Shown here: positions 54,571-63,363 of the stretch, piece after piece | Numbering within the stretch: the first letter of the stretch is position 1 | Layout: each line of letters opens with the position of its first letter | Origin: Hoyosella rhizosphaerae | GTDB lineage: Bacteria; Actinomycetota; Actinomycetes; Mycobacteriales; Mycobacteriaceae | DNA: 64,000 nucleotides | NCBI RefSeq assembly: GCF_014643175.1 | Contig: NZ_BMJH01000002.1 | Span: 372,001-436,000, forward strand | Direction: 5' to 3' | Notes under the pieces: model-generated | What the model saw: the letters and a program-made list of their open reading frames with translations, nothing else | Databases searched by the model: none | Told to the model about the DNA's origin: nothing | Translations under genes and position numbers: made by a program

Positions 54571-54683
54571 GCAGCCCCTCCTGCCTCCCCGTTGATACGG
54601 CTGGGCTAGCAGATCCAGATTTGTGACGAAAAACACAACTGAGTGGGCGGCTTTGGGCCCAAAAATGCATCAAATACGAAAGA

Positions 54684-54721
54684 ACTGATGCCTCGCTAGG
54701 TAGTCCTAGCGAGGCATCAGT
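54684..54721. terminator. Terminator after the alternative ribosomal protein operon
   Basis: A perfect 17-bp stem (54684-54700 with 54705-54721) closes a TAGT loop, 12 bases after the rpsR2 stop codon. Confidence 0.88.
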
Positions 54722-54733
54722 GTGTCTGTCGTT

Positions 54734-54991
54734 CTAGCGGCTCGAGAAGGGGAGAAGCGCCATTTCGCGCGCATTCTTCACGGCTACAGCGATCTGGCGC
54801 TGCTGCTGTGGTGTCAAGCCCGTCACTCGGCGTGAGCGAATCTTGCCCCGGTCGGAAATGAAGGTACGCAGCAAGTTGATGTCTTTGTAATCAACATGCT
54901 CGATACCCGCGGCGACGAGCGGGTTCTTCTTCGTTTTCCGACCCTGCTCTCCGCCCTTCTTTTTAGGTGTGGCGGTGCTTTTCTTCCCCAT
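54734..54991 (-). CDS. rpsR2: Ribosomal protein S18, zinc-independent form
   Basis: The 85-residue S18 contains [48 protein letters not shown]. It has no cysteine, so it is the zinc-independent paralogue that replaces the Cys-containing S18 in low zinc. It is last in the minus-strand operon rpmB2-rpmG-rpsN2-rpsR2, equal to M. tuberculosis Rv2055c-Rv2058c. Confidence 0.94.
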   Translation of the reverse strand: MGKKSTATPKKKGGEQGRKTKKNPLVAAGIEHVDYKDINLLRTFISDRGKIRSRRVTGLTPQQQRQIAVAVKNAREMALLPFSSR

Positions 54992-55019
54992 TTACTCTTC
55001 GTTCCTCAGCGCTCGTTGG

Positions 55020-55325
55020 TTACCAGCTTGACTTGCTAACACCGGGAAGCTCGCCACGGTGTGCCATCTCGCGTACTCGGATTCGTGAGAGTCCGAACTT
55101 GCGGAAGTAGGCGCGTGGGCGTCCGTCGACGGCGTCGCGATTGCGCAACCTTACCGCACTTGCGTTGCGGGGTTGACGCTGCAGTTCTGCAGTGGCGTCC
55201 GCGCGGTCCTCATCAGAGGTCGCGGGGTTGCGAATGATGTTCTTTAGTTCGGCGCGACGGTCAGCAAACTTGGCCACAATGGCTTTGCGCTGTTCGTTGC
55301 GTGCGATCTTAGATTTCTTTGCCAT
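55020..55325 (-). CDS. rpsN2: Ribosomal protein S14, zinc-independent long form
   Basis: The 101-residue S14 has [26 protein letters not shown] and ends [34 protein letters not shown]. It lacks the CxxC zinc motif of the short form. The ATG overlaps the rpmG stop by one base (TGATG). Confidence 0.95.
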   Translation of the reverse strand: MAKKSKIARNEQRKAIVAKFADRRAELKNIIRNPATSDEDRADATAELQRQPRNASAVRLRNRDAVDGRPRAYFRKFGLSRIRVREMAHRGELPGVSKSSW

Positions 55326-55489
55326 CAGCGTTCCTCGCGGAATTCAACGTGCTTGCGAACGACTGGGTCGTATTTGCGAAGCACAATGCGGTCTGGGTCG
55401 TTTCTGCGGTTCTTGCGGGTTACATAAGTGAACCCGGTACCAGCTGTCGACTTCAGCTTAATAATCGGGCGCACGTCATTTCGCGCCAT
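55325..55489 (-). CDS. rpmG: Ribosomal protein L33, zinc-independent form
   Basis: This small gene of 54 residues begins [19 protein letters not shown] and continues with [21 protein letters not shown]. It has no cysteine. It lies between rpmB2 and rpsN2 in the low-zinc operon. The start ATG at 55489 follows GAAGGGAAAATC. Confidence 0.94.
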   Translation of the reverse strand: MARNDVRPIIKLKSTAGTGFTYVTRKNRRNDPDRIVLRKYDPVVRKHVEFREER

Positions 55490-55522
55490 GATTTTCCCTT
55501 CTTAGTTCGATACAGGCGGTCT

Positions 55523-55759
55523 TCAGACCTTGTCGCCCCGTGCACGGATCGAGGCGATAACGGCCTCAATGCCATCCCGATCGATGGTCTTGATGCCTTT
55601 AGTGGAGACCTGCAGCGTGACGTAGCGGCCTTCACTGGGCAGGTAGTAGCGGCGGCGCTGGATGTTTGGGTTCCAGCGACGCGATGTGCGTTGGTGCGAG
55701 TGGGAAACGGATTTCCCAAAGCTTGGTTTGCGCCCAGTTACTTGGCAGTGCGCCGACAT
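55523..55759 (-). CDS. rpmB2: Ribosomal protein L28, low-zinc type
   Basis: The 78-residue L28 begins [34 protein letters not shown] and ends [19 protein letters not shown]. Only one cysteine remains, so no CxxC zinc site is present, as in M. tuberculosis RpmB2. It is first gene of the minus-strand operon, with a Zur-like box 22 bases upstream of its start codon. Confidence 0.95.
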   Translation of the reverse strand: MSAHCQVTGRKPSFGKSVSHSHQRTSRRWNPNIQRRRYYLPSEGRYVTLQVSTKGIKTIDRDGIEAVIASIRARGDKV

Positions 55760-55780
55760 GACAACAGACCTCTCGTAAAG

Positions 55781-55795
55781 TGACGTTCATTTTCG
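55781..55795. promoter_or_regulatory. Zur-like box in front of rpmB2
   Basis: Read on the minus strand, CGAAAATGAACGTCA matches the actinobacterial Zur-type palindrome TGAAAATGATTTTCA at 11 of 15 positions, including the GAAAATGA core. The position before the alternative ribosomal operon agrees with zinc control. Confidence 0.6.
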
Positions 55796-55835
55796 ACAAA
55801 GCCGACGGAACACGGTACCTTTTCAGCAAAGATTA

Positions 55836-55850
55836 TGACAATCGTTACTG
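55836..55850. promoter_or_regulatory. Second, weaker Zur-like box in front of mrf-rpmE2-rpmF
   Basis: TGACAATCGTTACTG agrees with TGAAAATCATTTTCA at 9 of 15 positions. It lies just upstream of the ribosome binding site AAGGGG (55853-55858) of the divergent operon. This is one reason for placing the mrf start at 55865. Confidence 0.4.
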
Positions 55851-55864
55851 ACAAGGGGTTCCCT

Positions 55865-57142
55865 GTGATCGATCAGCGCACACCCGTCGTGCTGGTCTGC
55901 GGATGGCAAGAAGATGCTAGTCTCCTTGCCCGCTCATTTCAACGTGAGGGTGTATCGATCGTTTCACATGACCTCAATGAAGTCACATCCGGTGTCGTTC
56001 AGAGGACTCTGATATCGACATCGGGGTTAACCCCTCGTGAGCGAACAACAATCCTTGCTCTCGCCCACGGTTGTGTGTCTTCCACACTCCGTGAGGAACT
56101 CCTTCCGTTGCTTCGTCGACTGGCTAGTCGTAGCCGTGTAGATCGGATTGTACTCCTTCTGGACGCCCGAATTGACCCTGAGGTGCTGAGCTCAGCTCTC
56201 GCTACGATGGAGGTATCGAACCTCAACGGCGCGGCCCCTGCGCTAGCGTCGGGCGATGTCCGGATTGAAGCCGTCATCAGTTGCGTCAACGCCGAATCGT
56301 GGTTTAGGGACGCTACCAGCGAAGACTCGCTTAGTGATCGCGGGTATAGATCACTTGCCGAGGACGAACGAACGGTAGCGGATATTGCAATCAAGGCTGT
56401 CGAGTTCGCAGATGCCCTTGTCGTGGTTGGAAACACCAAGGACGGTTGGGCGAATGCGCAGTTGCTAGCATCACTTGCTCGACTCGCACCAACAGCACCG
56501 ACTTTGTGGGCCGATGACGACGCGCTCATTGATGTTGATCGGCTCCTTTTCAGCATCCCGAGTGGTGCACGACGCGGAGAAATTAGCTCTGCACATTCGC
56601 CTCTACTTGCCGGGCAGCCACCATTGGACGCCGATTGTGGTGTCCAGATAGTGGAATATGCAACGCGCTTGCCTTTCCATCCGCAGCGGCTTCATGATTG
56701 TCTAGAAATCTTTTTCGACGGCATCATTTGTGCGCGCGGACGGTTCTGGGTTGCATCGCAGCCCGACCAGGTCCTGTGGTTGGATGCAGCAGGCGGTGCG
56801 GTGCGGGTATCAGCTGCCGGAAAATGGCTTGCTGCCATGAGCGAACGGGAAGCCGAGGGGGAGTGTGGTGAACGAACTGCATTCGCTGCACTAAGATGGG
56901 ATGACCGCTTTGCTGACCGCGACTGCTCGCTTATGATTCTCGTTCACGGGGCCGACCCTCAACGTATCCGAGACACACTCGACTCTGCCGTGCTTTCAGG
57001 AGCAGAGTTAGCGCTACAGGAAAAGGTCTGGAAAACGTGGAATGACCCGTTCGGAAGTTGGCACGAAGATCCTTGTGACGACCATTCGGACAGCGACGCC
57101 CAGGGCGCAATTGACATCACCATATGGAAAGAAGGACACTAG
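55865..57142 (+). CDS. mrf: Mrf-like CobW/COG0523 family protein (Rv0106 type)
   Basis: The 425-residue protein resembles M. tuberculosis Rv0106 and M. smegmatis Mrf, the factor that recruits the hibernation protein Mpy/RafH to zinc-independent ribosomes. Shared segments are [64 protein letters not shown] and a C-terminal [14 protein letters not shown]. It lacks a normal P-loop at the N-terminus ([12 protein letters not shown]). The motif that in COG0523 proteins binds metal reads CVSS, with one cysteine lost relative to the CVSC I recall for Rv0106. GTG 55865 follows AAGGGG. The rpmE2 start overlaps its stop by one base. Confidence 0.82.
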   Translation: MIDQRTPVVLVCGWQEDASLLARSFQREGVSIVSHDLNEVTSGVVQRTLISTSGLTPRERTTILALAHGCVSSTLREELLPLLRRLASRSRVDRIVLLLDARIDPEVLSSALATMEVSNLNGAAPALASGDVRIEAVISCVNAESWFRDATSEDSLSDRGYRSLAEDERTVADIAIKAVEFADALVVVGNTKDGWANAQLLASLARLAPTAPTLWADDDALIDVDRLLFSIPSGARRGEISSAHSPLLAGQPPLDADCGVQIVEYATRLPFHPQRLHDCLEIFFDGIICARGRFWVASQPDQVLWLDAAGGAVRVSAAGKWLAAMSEREAEGECGERTAFAALRWDDRFADRDCSLMILVHGADPQRIRDTLDSAVLSGAELALQEKVWKTWNDPFGSWHEDPCDDHSDSDAQGAIDITIWKEGH

Positions 57143-57438
57143 TGAAACCAGGCATTCATCCTGACTACCATCCAGTCGTTTTCCAAGACGCTAACACTGG
57201 ATCGATGTTCCTCACCCGCTCCACAGCGACGAGTGAGCGGACCGTCAGCTGGGAAGACGGAAACGAGTACCCGCTTCTTGTCGTCGACGTGACTGCTGAG
57301 TCGCATCCTTTCTGGACCGGCGCGCAGCGTATCCTCGACACAGCCGGTCGGGTGGAGAAGTTCCGTCGGCGCTATGGCAACCGGGCCCGTCCATCGGGCT
57401 CGCGCGCTGGCGCTAGCGGAGAATCGAAAGGAGCTTAA
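57142..57438 (+). CDS. rpmE2: Ribosomal protein L31, type B (zinc-independent)
   Basis: The 98-residue L31B begins [28 protein letters not shown] and has [32 protein letters not shown]. It has no cysteine, so it is the zinc-free form. A Ser/Gly/Arg tail follows. The start GTG shares one base with the mrf stop (TAGTG), and rpmF follows after 5 bases. Confidence 0.94.
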   Translation: MKPGIHPDYHPVVFQDANTGSMFLTRSTATSERTVSWEDGNEYPLLVVDVTAESHPFWTGAQRILDTAGRVEKFRRRYGNRARPSGSRAGASGESKGA

Positions 57439-57443
57439 GGGAA

Positions 57444-57617
57444 ATGGCAGTACCAAAGAGGCGCAAGTCTCGCTCGCGCACACGGAGTCGTCGCTCGCAG
57501 TGGAAAGCCACCGCAGTAGACCTCACGTCAGTGTCGGTAGGCGGAACTGTGCTACGCGTTCCCAGCCGCGTCGTGAACGCTGTTCGTCGTGGTCTTATTG
57601 ACCCCGACAAATTGTGA
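57444..57617 (+). CDS. rpmF: Ribosomal protein L32
   Basis: This short gene encodes 57 residues: [20 protein letters not shown] at the start, then a middle of TSVSVGG and the end [11 protein letters not shown]. There are no cysteines, as in mycobacterial L32. It is preceded by AAGGGAA. In M. tuberculosis rpmF (Rv0979A) also lies just before mprA. Here only the TRIC gene intervenes. Confidence 0.95.
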   Translation: MAVPKRRKSRSRTRSRRSQWKATAVDLTSVSVGGTVLRVPSRVVNAVRRGLIDPDKL

Positions 57618-57658
57618 TCAACGCACGTCTTCACTGATTAGCGCAAAACTTCACAAGT

Positions 57659-57693
57659 AAAGCCCACTCGGATAATTGTTCCGGGTGGGCTTT
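57659..57693 (+). terminator. Intrinsic terminator after rpmF
   Basis: A 13-bp stem with one G-U pair (57659-57671 with 57681-57693) closes a 9-base loop and ends in TTTA. It lies 12 bases before the TRIC gene start. Confidence 0.85.
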
Positions 57694-57704
57694 ACTCTGT
57701 TGCT

Positions 57705-58325
57705 GTGTTGCTAAGCATCCTCGACCTCGTTGGCATTGCGGTGTTTGCTGCGTCCGGCGCCCTAGTAGGAATCGCCAAACGGCTGGACGTATTCGGTGTA
57801 TCCCTGGTGGGTGTCACAACGGGGATCGGCGGCGGCATAGTTCGCGACGTTCTTCTTGGTATTCACCCGCCGACATCGCTGCAGAACTGGCAGAACTTTT
57901 CGACTGCGCTCGGTGCATGCGTCGTGGTGCTGTTTTTCCATCCCGAGATTCGCCGTATTCGGCCGGGGGTGTTAGTCCTCGATGCCATAGGGGTGGGAGT
58001 TTTTGCTACCGGCGGCGCCGCTATTGCCCTAAGCCACGGCGCTGGACCCCTCGCGTCGACGTTAATTGGTGCCACCGCTGCAATTGGTGGCGGCGTCATC
58101 CGCGACGTTCTCGTCAATGAAATGCCGTTGCTTCTACATCGTGACCTTTACGCCGTTCCCGCAATTCTCGGTGCCGCCATTGTTACTGTCGGAAATGCGG
58201 TAAATGCGCCAAGCGTCATTGCGCTGACCACTGGTGTCATCGTGGCTGCAGGCCTACGCTTATTAGCGCTGTGGCGGGGTTGGAATCTTCCGATTGCCCC
58301 CCGAATAACGCCACAGAATGAATAA
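57705..58325 (+). CDS. TRIC-type trimeric cation channel (YadS/UPF0126)
   Basis: The 206-residue membrane protein is a two-fold repeat of three helices plus one. Each repeat contains the hallmark glycine motif, first VGVTTGIGGGIVRDVLLG and then IGATAAIGGGVIRDVLVN. Prokaryotic TRIC proteins form trimeric potassium-permeable channels. The start is GTG 57705 or TTG 57708. It lies between a terminator and mprA, so it is probably transcribed separately. Confidence 0.9.
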   Translation: MLLSILDLVGIAVFAASGALVGIAKRLDVFGVSLVGVTTGIGGGIVRDVLLGIHPPTSLQNWQNFSTALGACVVVLFFHPEIRRIRPGVLVLDAIGVGVFATGGAAIALSHGAGPLASTLIGATAAIGGGVIRDVLVNEMPLLLHRDLYAVPAILGAAIVTVGNAVNAPSVIALTTGVIVAAGLRLLALWRGWNLPIAPRITPQNE

Positions 58326-58386
58326 TTCCCACACCGGCTGGAGCCCCTCTTAAACAATACTTAGGTGTTCGGTACACACTAGGGGC

Positions 58387-59076
58387 ATGCGAATACTCGT
58401 TGTCGACGACGATCGTGCCGTACGCGAATCCTTGCGGCGGTCACTTTCGTTCAACGGATACACAGTAGAACTTGCCGTCGACGGTGTTGATGCTTTGGAG
58501 CGCGTAGCCGCTTCGCCGCCCGACGCGTTAGTTCTAGACGTAATGATGCCGAGGATGGACGGTTTAGAAGTCTGCCGCCGGTTGCGAAGCCAGGGGGACG
58601 ACCGACCAATTCTTGTCCTCACCGCGCGGGATTCAGTGTCAGAACGAGTGTCCGGACTTGACGCAGGAGCTGATGATTACCTCCCCAAGCCGTTTGCGCT
58701 GGAAGAGCTGCTCGCTCGACTGCGTGCACTACTTCGCCGTCGGGGCGCCCACGACGGTGATGGAGCAGCGGAGGCCATGGAGTTCGCGGGATTGACGATG
58801 GATCCAGTTACCCGCGAAGTCACGCGCGACGAGCGACCCATCAGCCTCACGCGGACCGAGTTTTCACTTCTCGAAATGCTCATGGCCAACCCACGTAGGG
58901 TGCTGACTAGGGCGCGCATCTTGGAAGAGGTGTGGGGATACGACTTTCCCACCAGCGGGAACGCCCTTGAGGTGTACATCGGGTACCTGCGTCGCAAGAC
59001 CGAATCTGAGGGCGAACCTCGAATAATCCACACAGTTCGGGGAGTGGGGTATGTCCTGCGGGAGACCCCACCGTGA
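58387..59076 (+). CDS. mprA: OmpR-family response regulator MprA
   Basis: The 229-residue regulator has a receiver domain ([14 protein letters not shown], phospho-Asp51 in [13 protein letters not shown], Lys in [13 protein letters not shown]). A C-terminal winged helix ([52 protein letters not shown]) follows. With MprB it forms the envelope-stress system of mycobacteria that controls sigE and pepD. The next gene overlaps by four bases. The order mprA-mprB-pepD-moaB2-mscL supports the symbol. Confidence 0.93.
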   Translation: MRILVVDDDRAVRESLRRSLSFNGYTVELAVDGVDALERVAASPPDALVLDVMMPRMDGLEVCRRLRSQGDDRPILVLTARDSVSERVSGLDAGADDYLPKPFALEELLARLRALLRRRGAHDGDGAAEAMEFAGLTMDPVTREVTRDERPISLTRTEFSLLEMLMANPRRVLTRARILEEVWGYDFPTSGNALEVYIGYLRRKTESEGEPRIIHTVRGVGYVLRETPP

Positions 59077-60494
59077 GCGAGAGCGGGGCAGTGCCCGTTC
59101 ACGCCCGCATCACGCGAACAATGTCGCTCCGCACCCGTGTAGCCCTGCTCGCTGCGCTGGTTGTTGCATTTTCTGTTGCGCTGGTCTCCACCGCGGCCTA
59201 TAGCGTTGTCGCGCGGGCTCTGTACTCCGACGTCGATGCTCAACTGCAGAAACGCGTAGACGTCATCATCGAGACGCACAGCCTTGAACGGTTTGGTGCG
59301 TCCGCTGTCAGTGCGGCATCGTTGTTCTCCGACACGCTGTCGGGCACCCTGGTGTACCCAGATAGAACAGCGACGCCAATGTCACCCCTCATTGAACTTG
59401 GCGAGACAGAGTTCGCCGTCATTCGTGGCGACGCGGAGTCTTCTCTGCGGACAATTGGGAACCGCCGAGTAATCGCGCAACGATCAAACGAAGGCTCAAC
59501 GCTGGTGTTGGCGCAAGATCTTGCGCCAACACAGGCGGTACTCGACAGGCTTTCGATCGTGCTTTTCATTGTCGGCGGATGCGGCGTGATTCTAGCGGCA
59601 GCAGCCGGTACTGCCGTTGGGCGAACAGGGTTGCGACCCGTAGGTCGGCTAACCGCTGCCGCGCAACGAGTCGCCCGCACCGATGACCTCACGCCAATAC
59701 CTGTCACCGGGGATGACGAGCTCGCACGCCTCACTGAGGCATTTAACTCGATGCTGCTAGCGCTAAGAGAATCCAGGGAACGTCAAGCACGGCTCGTGGC
59801 CGATGCGGGCCATGAGCTTCGAACACCGTTGACGTCGTTGCGGACTAATACCGAGTTGCTGATCGCCGCGAACAAATACGGGGCTGGCGGGTTGTCTCCT
59901 GAGGATATGGAAGGTCTGCAAAGCGACGTATTGGCGCAGATCGAGGAACTGTCCACACTCGTCGGTGACCTGGTGGATCTTGCGCGTGAAGATTCCTCGG
60001 AACCTGGCCTTGAACGCATTGATTTAGCGGAAGTGGTCGACCGCACCATTGAACGCGTGCGGCGTCGACGCACTGATGTGACGATCATTGCGTCAACTGT
60101 TGGCTGGTTTGTGTGGGGGGACTCGGGCGGGCTCTCTCGCGCGCTCCTCAACGTCCTCGACAACGCCGCGAAATGGAGTCCTTCAGGCGGATCCATCATG
60201 GTCACAATGACCCAATCGGGGGAGAACCGAATCAATGTGGTTATCGATGACGACGGACCAGGCATTCCCCTAAAGGAACGCGCACTTGTCTTCGAGCGCT
60301 TTTACCGTTCTGACGAATCACGGTCCATGCCAGGCTCCGGCCTAGGGCTCGCGATTGTGTACCACGTGGTGCATCGCCATGGGGGCGACGTCACCATTGG
60401 TGACTCCCCAACTGGAGGAGCGCGCGTGACGGTGTCCTTGCCGGGGCAACCCGCAGACATACCACTGGACGTGGGAGACAATGGAGGGACGTGA
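59073..60494 (+). CDS. mprB: Sensor histidine kinase MprB
   Basis: The 473-residue kinase has two membrane helices (about 23-45 and 160-182) around an extracytoplasmic domain of about 115 residues. A HAMP linker ([18 protein letters not shown]) follows, then a HisKA domain with His247 in [11 protein letters not shown], and an ATPase domain ([29 protein letters not shown]). It phosphorylates MprA on envelope stress. In mycobacteria DnaK holds it inactive. GTG 59073 overlaps the mprA stop. A perfect 28-bp palindrome lies inside the gene at the extracytoplasmic domain/second helix boundary. Confidence 0.93.
   Translation: MSESGAVPVHARITRTMSLRTRVALLAALVVAFSVALVSTAAYSVVARALYSDVDAQLQKRVDVIIETHSLERFGASAVSAASLFSDTLSGTLVYPDRTATPMSPLIELGETEFAVIRGDAESSLRTIGNRRVIAQRSNEGSTLVLAQDLAPTQAVLDRLSIVLFIVGGCGVILAAAAGTAVGRTGLRPVGRLTAAAQRVARTDDLTPIPVTGDDELARLTEAFNSMLLALRESRERQARLVADAGHELRTPLTSLRTNTELLIAANKYGAGGLSPEDMEGLQSDVLAQIEELSTLVGDLVDLAREDSSEPGLERIDLAEVVDRTIERVRRRRTDVTIIASTVGWFVWGDSGGLSRALLNVLDNAAKWSPSGGSIMVTMTQSGENRINVVIDDDGPGIPLKERALVFERFYRSDESRSMPGSGLGLAIVYHVVHRHGGDVTIGDSPTGGARVTVSLPGQPADIPLDVGDNGGT
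59505..59532. repeat. Perfect 28-bp palindrome within mprB
   Basis: The bases at 59505-59518 (GTGTTGGCGCAAGA) are followed without spacer by their exact reverse complement at 59519-59532. The palindrome encodes MprB residues V145 to T153 (VLAQDLAPT). Confidence 0.9.
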
Positions 60495-60500
60495 TCGCCC

Positions 60501-60544
60501 TCTCAGTGTCCTTTTGACGGGCTCGTCTCAGTTGCCTCTCAGCG
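60501..60544 (+). promoter_or_regulatory. Three TCTCAG direct repeats before pepD (MprA-box-like)
   Basis: TCTCAGTG (60501-60508), TCTCAGTT (60526-60533) and TCTCAGCG (60537-60544) are direct repeats of the kind described for MprA boxes (loosely conserved 8-base repeats). They lie between mprB and pepD, a known MprA target in mycobacteria. Confidence 0.6.
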
Positions 60545-60608
60545 TGCCCGTGCATTGTGGAGCAGTGAGCGTTCCGAGCTAACGCCGGACTGCAAGGAGA
60601 ACATGACA

Positions 60609-61940
60609 ATGAGTGACGACCACAGTCGAAGTGACCGTCCAGGCAATGCCTCGCAACCGCCGGAGGATTATTGGCGCCACCCCGGAGCCAGTCAGCCGCC
60701 GTCGCAGGATAGTTTTAGCGATTACGACGCACCCCCAACTGCTGGGGCCCCAACGGCTGGGAATGTGACAAACCCGGACCCTCAGGCTGCCCCTGAACCT
60801 CAGTCGTCGTTGGCGCCGCAGATGACAAAGGGCCGACGATCAACCCGCGCGACGATCGCAGCCGCAGCAGTAGTTCTTGCGCTTGTCAGCGGACTCGTCG
60901 GCGGGCTTGTCGGAGCGTCCTGGGTGAATCGCGATGTCAGCACCACTTCGGAGTTTGGTGGCCAGCTGCCGTCGGTGTCGGACCCCACTGCTGAGGCACC
61001 TGAGGGTTCCGTTCAATGGGCGGCGGAGCGAGTTCTTCCCTCAGTGGTCAAGATCGATATCAATACCCCGACGGCGACCGGGAGCGGTTCCGGTGTCATC
61101 CTCACGGACGATGGCGTGATTCTTACAAACAACCATGTCATCGCAGGGTCGGATGGTTCCGTAGATGTGTCGTTCAACGACGGAAGCGTCGCGCAGGGCC
61201 GCGTGATTGCGGGGGACGCAATGTTCGACATCGCGGTGGTTCAGGTGGAAGGCCGCAGCAATCTCACCCCAATCGAAATTGGGAGTTCAGACAACCTCAA
61301 AGTAGGTCAGCCCGTGGTCGCAATCGGGTCACCGCTTGGCCTATCAGCGACGGTTACGACGGGTATCGTCAGTGCGCTGAATCGACCCGTTTTCGCGGCG
61401 GGTGACAATGAGGAAGAAACCTCAGTGATTGATGCCATTCAAACCGACGCCGCAATCAACCCCGGGAACTCTGGTGGTGCACTGGTTAACCTCAACGGCG
61501 AACTTGTCGGAATCAATACCGCGATTGCAACGCTTGGAACCGGGCCCGGCGCAAGGCCTGGGTCCATTGGGCTCGGCTTCTCGATCCCCATCGATCAGGC
61601 TCAACGAGTAGCGCAGGAACTCCTCGAAACTGGAACCGTGCGAAAATCTGCCCTCGGCGTGATGGTGAACCTGGGTGATCCTCAACGAGGGGCCCTCGTG
61701 ACCGAAGTCCTGCCAGGCAGCGCTGCGGAAGCCGCAGGAATCCCTGAGGGCGCACTTATCGTCGGTTTTGATGGCAGGACCATTACTAGCGCTACGGCCC
61801 TGATCGCGGCGGTTCGATCTAAAGTTCCGGGAACAGTTGTCGAAATCGAATGGGTACAACCTGGCGCAGATACTAGCGTCGTAGGACGAGGCCAGCTGCA
61901 ACGTACACAGGTCGAACTGCTCGAAGACCTTCAGCGCTGA
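60609..61940 (+). CDS. pepD: HtrA-like serine protease PepD
   Basis: The 443-residue protease has a Pro/Ser-rich cytosolic N-terminus of about 80 residues and one membrane helix (ATIAAAAVVLALVSGLVGGLVGA). The trypsin-like domain has histidine in ILTNNHVIAG, aspartate in MFDIAVVQV and serine in NPGNSGGALVN. A C-terminal PDZ domain (SALGVMVNLGDPQRGALVTEVLPGSAAEAAGI) follows. It would degrade or refold damaged extracytoplasmic proteins in envelope stress. ATG 60609 is best spaced from AAGGAG at 60594-60599. ATG 60603 is an alternative. Confidence 0.94.
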   Translation: MSDDHSRSDRPGNASQPPEDYWRHPGASQPPSQDSFSDYDAPPTAGAPTAGNVTNPDPQAAPEPQSSLAPQMTKGRRSTRATIAAAAVVLALVSGLVGGLVGASWVNRDVSTTSEFGGQLPSVSDPTAEAPEGSVQWAAERVLPSVVKIDINTPTATGSGSGVILTDDGVILTNNHVIAGSDGSVDVSFNDGSVAQGRVIAGDAMFDIAVVQVEGRSNLTPIEIGSSDNLKVGQPVVAIGSPLGLSATVTTGIVSALNRPVFAAGDNEEETSVIDAIQTDAAINPGNSGGALVNLNGELVGINTAIATLGTGPGARPGSIGLGFSIPIDQAQRVAQELLETGTVRKSALGVMVNLGDPQRGALVTEVLPGSAAEAAGIPEGALIVGFDGRTITSATALIAAVRSKVPGTVVEIEWVQPGADTSVVGRGQLQRTQVELLEDLQR

Positions 61941-62018
61941 GGCGAAAATTGCATCGCAAGTTGACTTGGTTCGGGGCGCCATGCGCGCACACCACATTGA
62001 GGGGATTACGGTAGGTAC

Positions 62019-62516
62019 ATGGAGATTGAAACTTCGCCAGCGGGCCGGGCACTTGTCGTTATCGTGGACGACCGGCACGCACTGGGCGAGCGGCCCGAAA
62101 CAATTGGACCGTTGGTCCGTGAACTCCTCACCGAGTCCGGGTTTCACGTCGATGCGATCGTCGCCGTGAATGCCGAGGAGGTAGAGATCCGTAACGCGCT
62201 GAACACCGCCGTGATCGGTGGGGTAGACCTCGTTATCTCCATTGGAGGAACGGGCAGTACGGCACGTGACGTCACCCCCGAGGCTACGGATGACATCCTC
62301 GATAGGGAATTGCCCGGTGTTGCCGAGGCCATTCGTGCGTCAGGTAGGGCGGACAGTGTCCTCGATGCGGCGTTGTCGCGTGGTCTCGCCGGAGTGTCCG
62401 GGAGCACGGTTGTGATCAACTTTGCGTCTTCGCGAGCAGCAGTTCGCGACGGTATGGCGACGATCGGTCCGTTGGTGAGCCATGTACTTGCAGAGCAGAC
62501 CGACTTCGAAGGTTAA
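62019..62516 (+). CDS. moaB2: MoaB/MogA-type molybdopterin-binding protein
   Basis: The 165-residue protein has the MoCF fold with ISIGGTGSTARDVTPEATDDIL, the conserved pterin-binding signature, and a starting segment ALVVIVDDRHALGERPETIGPLV. In M. tuberculosis moaB2 (Rv0984) follows pepD in the same way. The usual closing motif is altered to VINFASSRAAVRDGM. It may adenylylate molybdopterin or have another role in the stress block, as no other molybdenum-cofactor gene is near. Its stop overlaps the next start by one base. Confidence 0.88.
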   Translation: MEIETSPAGRALVVIVDDRHALGERPETIGPLVRELLTESGFHVDAIVAVNAEEVEIRNALNTAVIGGVDLVISIGGTGSTARDVTPEATDDILDRELPGVAEAIRASGRADSVLDAALSRGLAGVSGSTVVINFASSRAAVRDGMATIGPLVSHVLAEQTDFEG

Positions 62517-62701
62517 TGTCGGTGTCCGAGGGCGACAGTAGCGATCCCGAGGTGCAGGAGTCTGAGGCTGCGCGGGAAGAGTCGCGACGAAAAGCGCGTT
62601 TAGACGCGATTTTCGGTACGGCATTGCCTGATGACAGCAGCGGGCGGGATAAAGGCCACGACGATAAGTGGTTTCTCGAAAACCGGCCGCCGCACCACTA
62701 A
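62516..62701 (+). CDS. Small conserved actinobacterial protein
   Basis: The 61-residue acidic protein has a charged helix (EVQESEAAREESRRKARLDAIFG) and a conserved-looking end, DDKWFLENRPPHH. Similar short proteins ending in W-x-x-x-NRPPHH occur in Mycobacteriales, but no function is established. The start shares one base with the moaB2 stop (TAATG), so the genes are coupled. Confidence 0.75.
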   Translation: MSVSEGDSSDPEVQESEAAREESRRKARLDAIFGTALPDDSSGRDKGHDDKWFLENRPPHH

Positions 62702-62764
62702 CTCAAATCGCGCCGATGTGGGCTGGAATTAACCTGCAGGACGGCAATCAGCTAGAGAAATGAC

Positions 62765-62800
62765 AATCCCCTCCGCAAGTACCTTGTTGCGGAGGGGATT
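62765..62800. terminator. Bidirectional terminator before mscL
   Basis: A perfect 14-bp stem (62765-62778 with 62787-62800) closes an 8-base loop between converging genes. Confidence 0.88.
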
Positions 62801-62827
62801 CTCTGTTTCTCAGTTGTTGACCGAGTA

Positions 62828-63238
62828 TCAGGGGTTCGAGACGCCGCGCTGGTTGGCGAGGAGGTCACGAATGTCAGTGAGAAGCTCGATGTCGGTGACA
62901 CCGGCTTCTTCGTCAGCGATTTGCTCCTTGATGAGCTTCTTCTTGGCGTGAGTGAACGGAACGATCAGCACGAAGTACACCACCGCCGCGAGGATGATGA
63001 AGTTGATGATCGCTGTAATTACCGATCCGATATCGATGAAGGTTGCAGAGACGCCAGGACGGATGAAGAAGCCAAGTCCGTCGATATCAGGGTCTGCGCC
63101 GATGGCCGCGATCAGCGGGTTGACGATGTTCTCAGTAAAGGCCGTAACGATTGCGGTGAACGCTGTACCGATGACAACGGCTACGGCGAGGTCGAGCACG
63201 TTGCCACGCATGAGGAAATCGCGGAAACCTTTGAGCAT
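62828..63238 (-). CDS. mscL: Large-conductance mechanosensitive channel
   Basis: The 136-residue homopentameric channel opens under membrane tension to release solutes in osmotic downshock. It has MLKGFRDFLMRGNVLDLAVAVVIGTAFTAIV as the N-terminal helix and first membrane helix. A second helix follows (ITAIINFIILAAVVYFVLIVP) and a C-terminal helical bundle. ATG 63238 is preferred since GGAG lies 6 bases upstream. An ATG four codons earlier is less likely. Its position after the mprAB-pepD-moaB2 block equals Rv0985c. Confidence 0.95.
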   Translation of the reverse strand: MLKGFRDFLMRGNVLDLAVAVVIGTAFTAIVTAFTENIVNPLIAAIGADPDIDGLGFFIRPGVSATFIDIGSVITAIINFIILAAVVYFVLIVPFTHAKKKLIKEQIADEEAGVTDIELLTDIRDLLANQRGVSNP

Positions 63239-63363
63239 TGAGGGCTCCATTCTGGACAGGCATATACGCCGAAGGGTTGTCGGCGTGAGTTGATCTTAAG
63301 GTATGTCGCGAAGAGTGGGTGAGGTTGATCGTGCGCCTGTCATTCGCGTACGAGGCGGTTACC

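Noticed and set aside
61422-62147. 241-residue open frame on the minus strand over pepD
   Set aside because: It is the antisense of a well-supported HtrA protease with intact catalytic motifs. It has no ribosome binding site and no recognisable domain.
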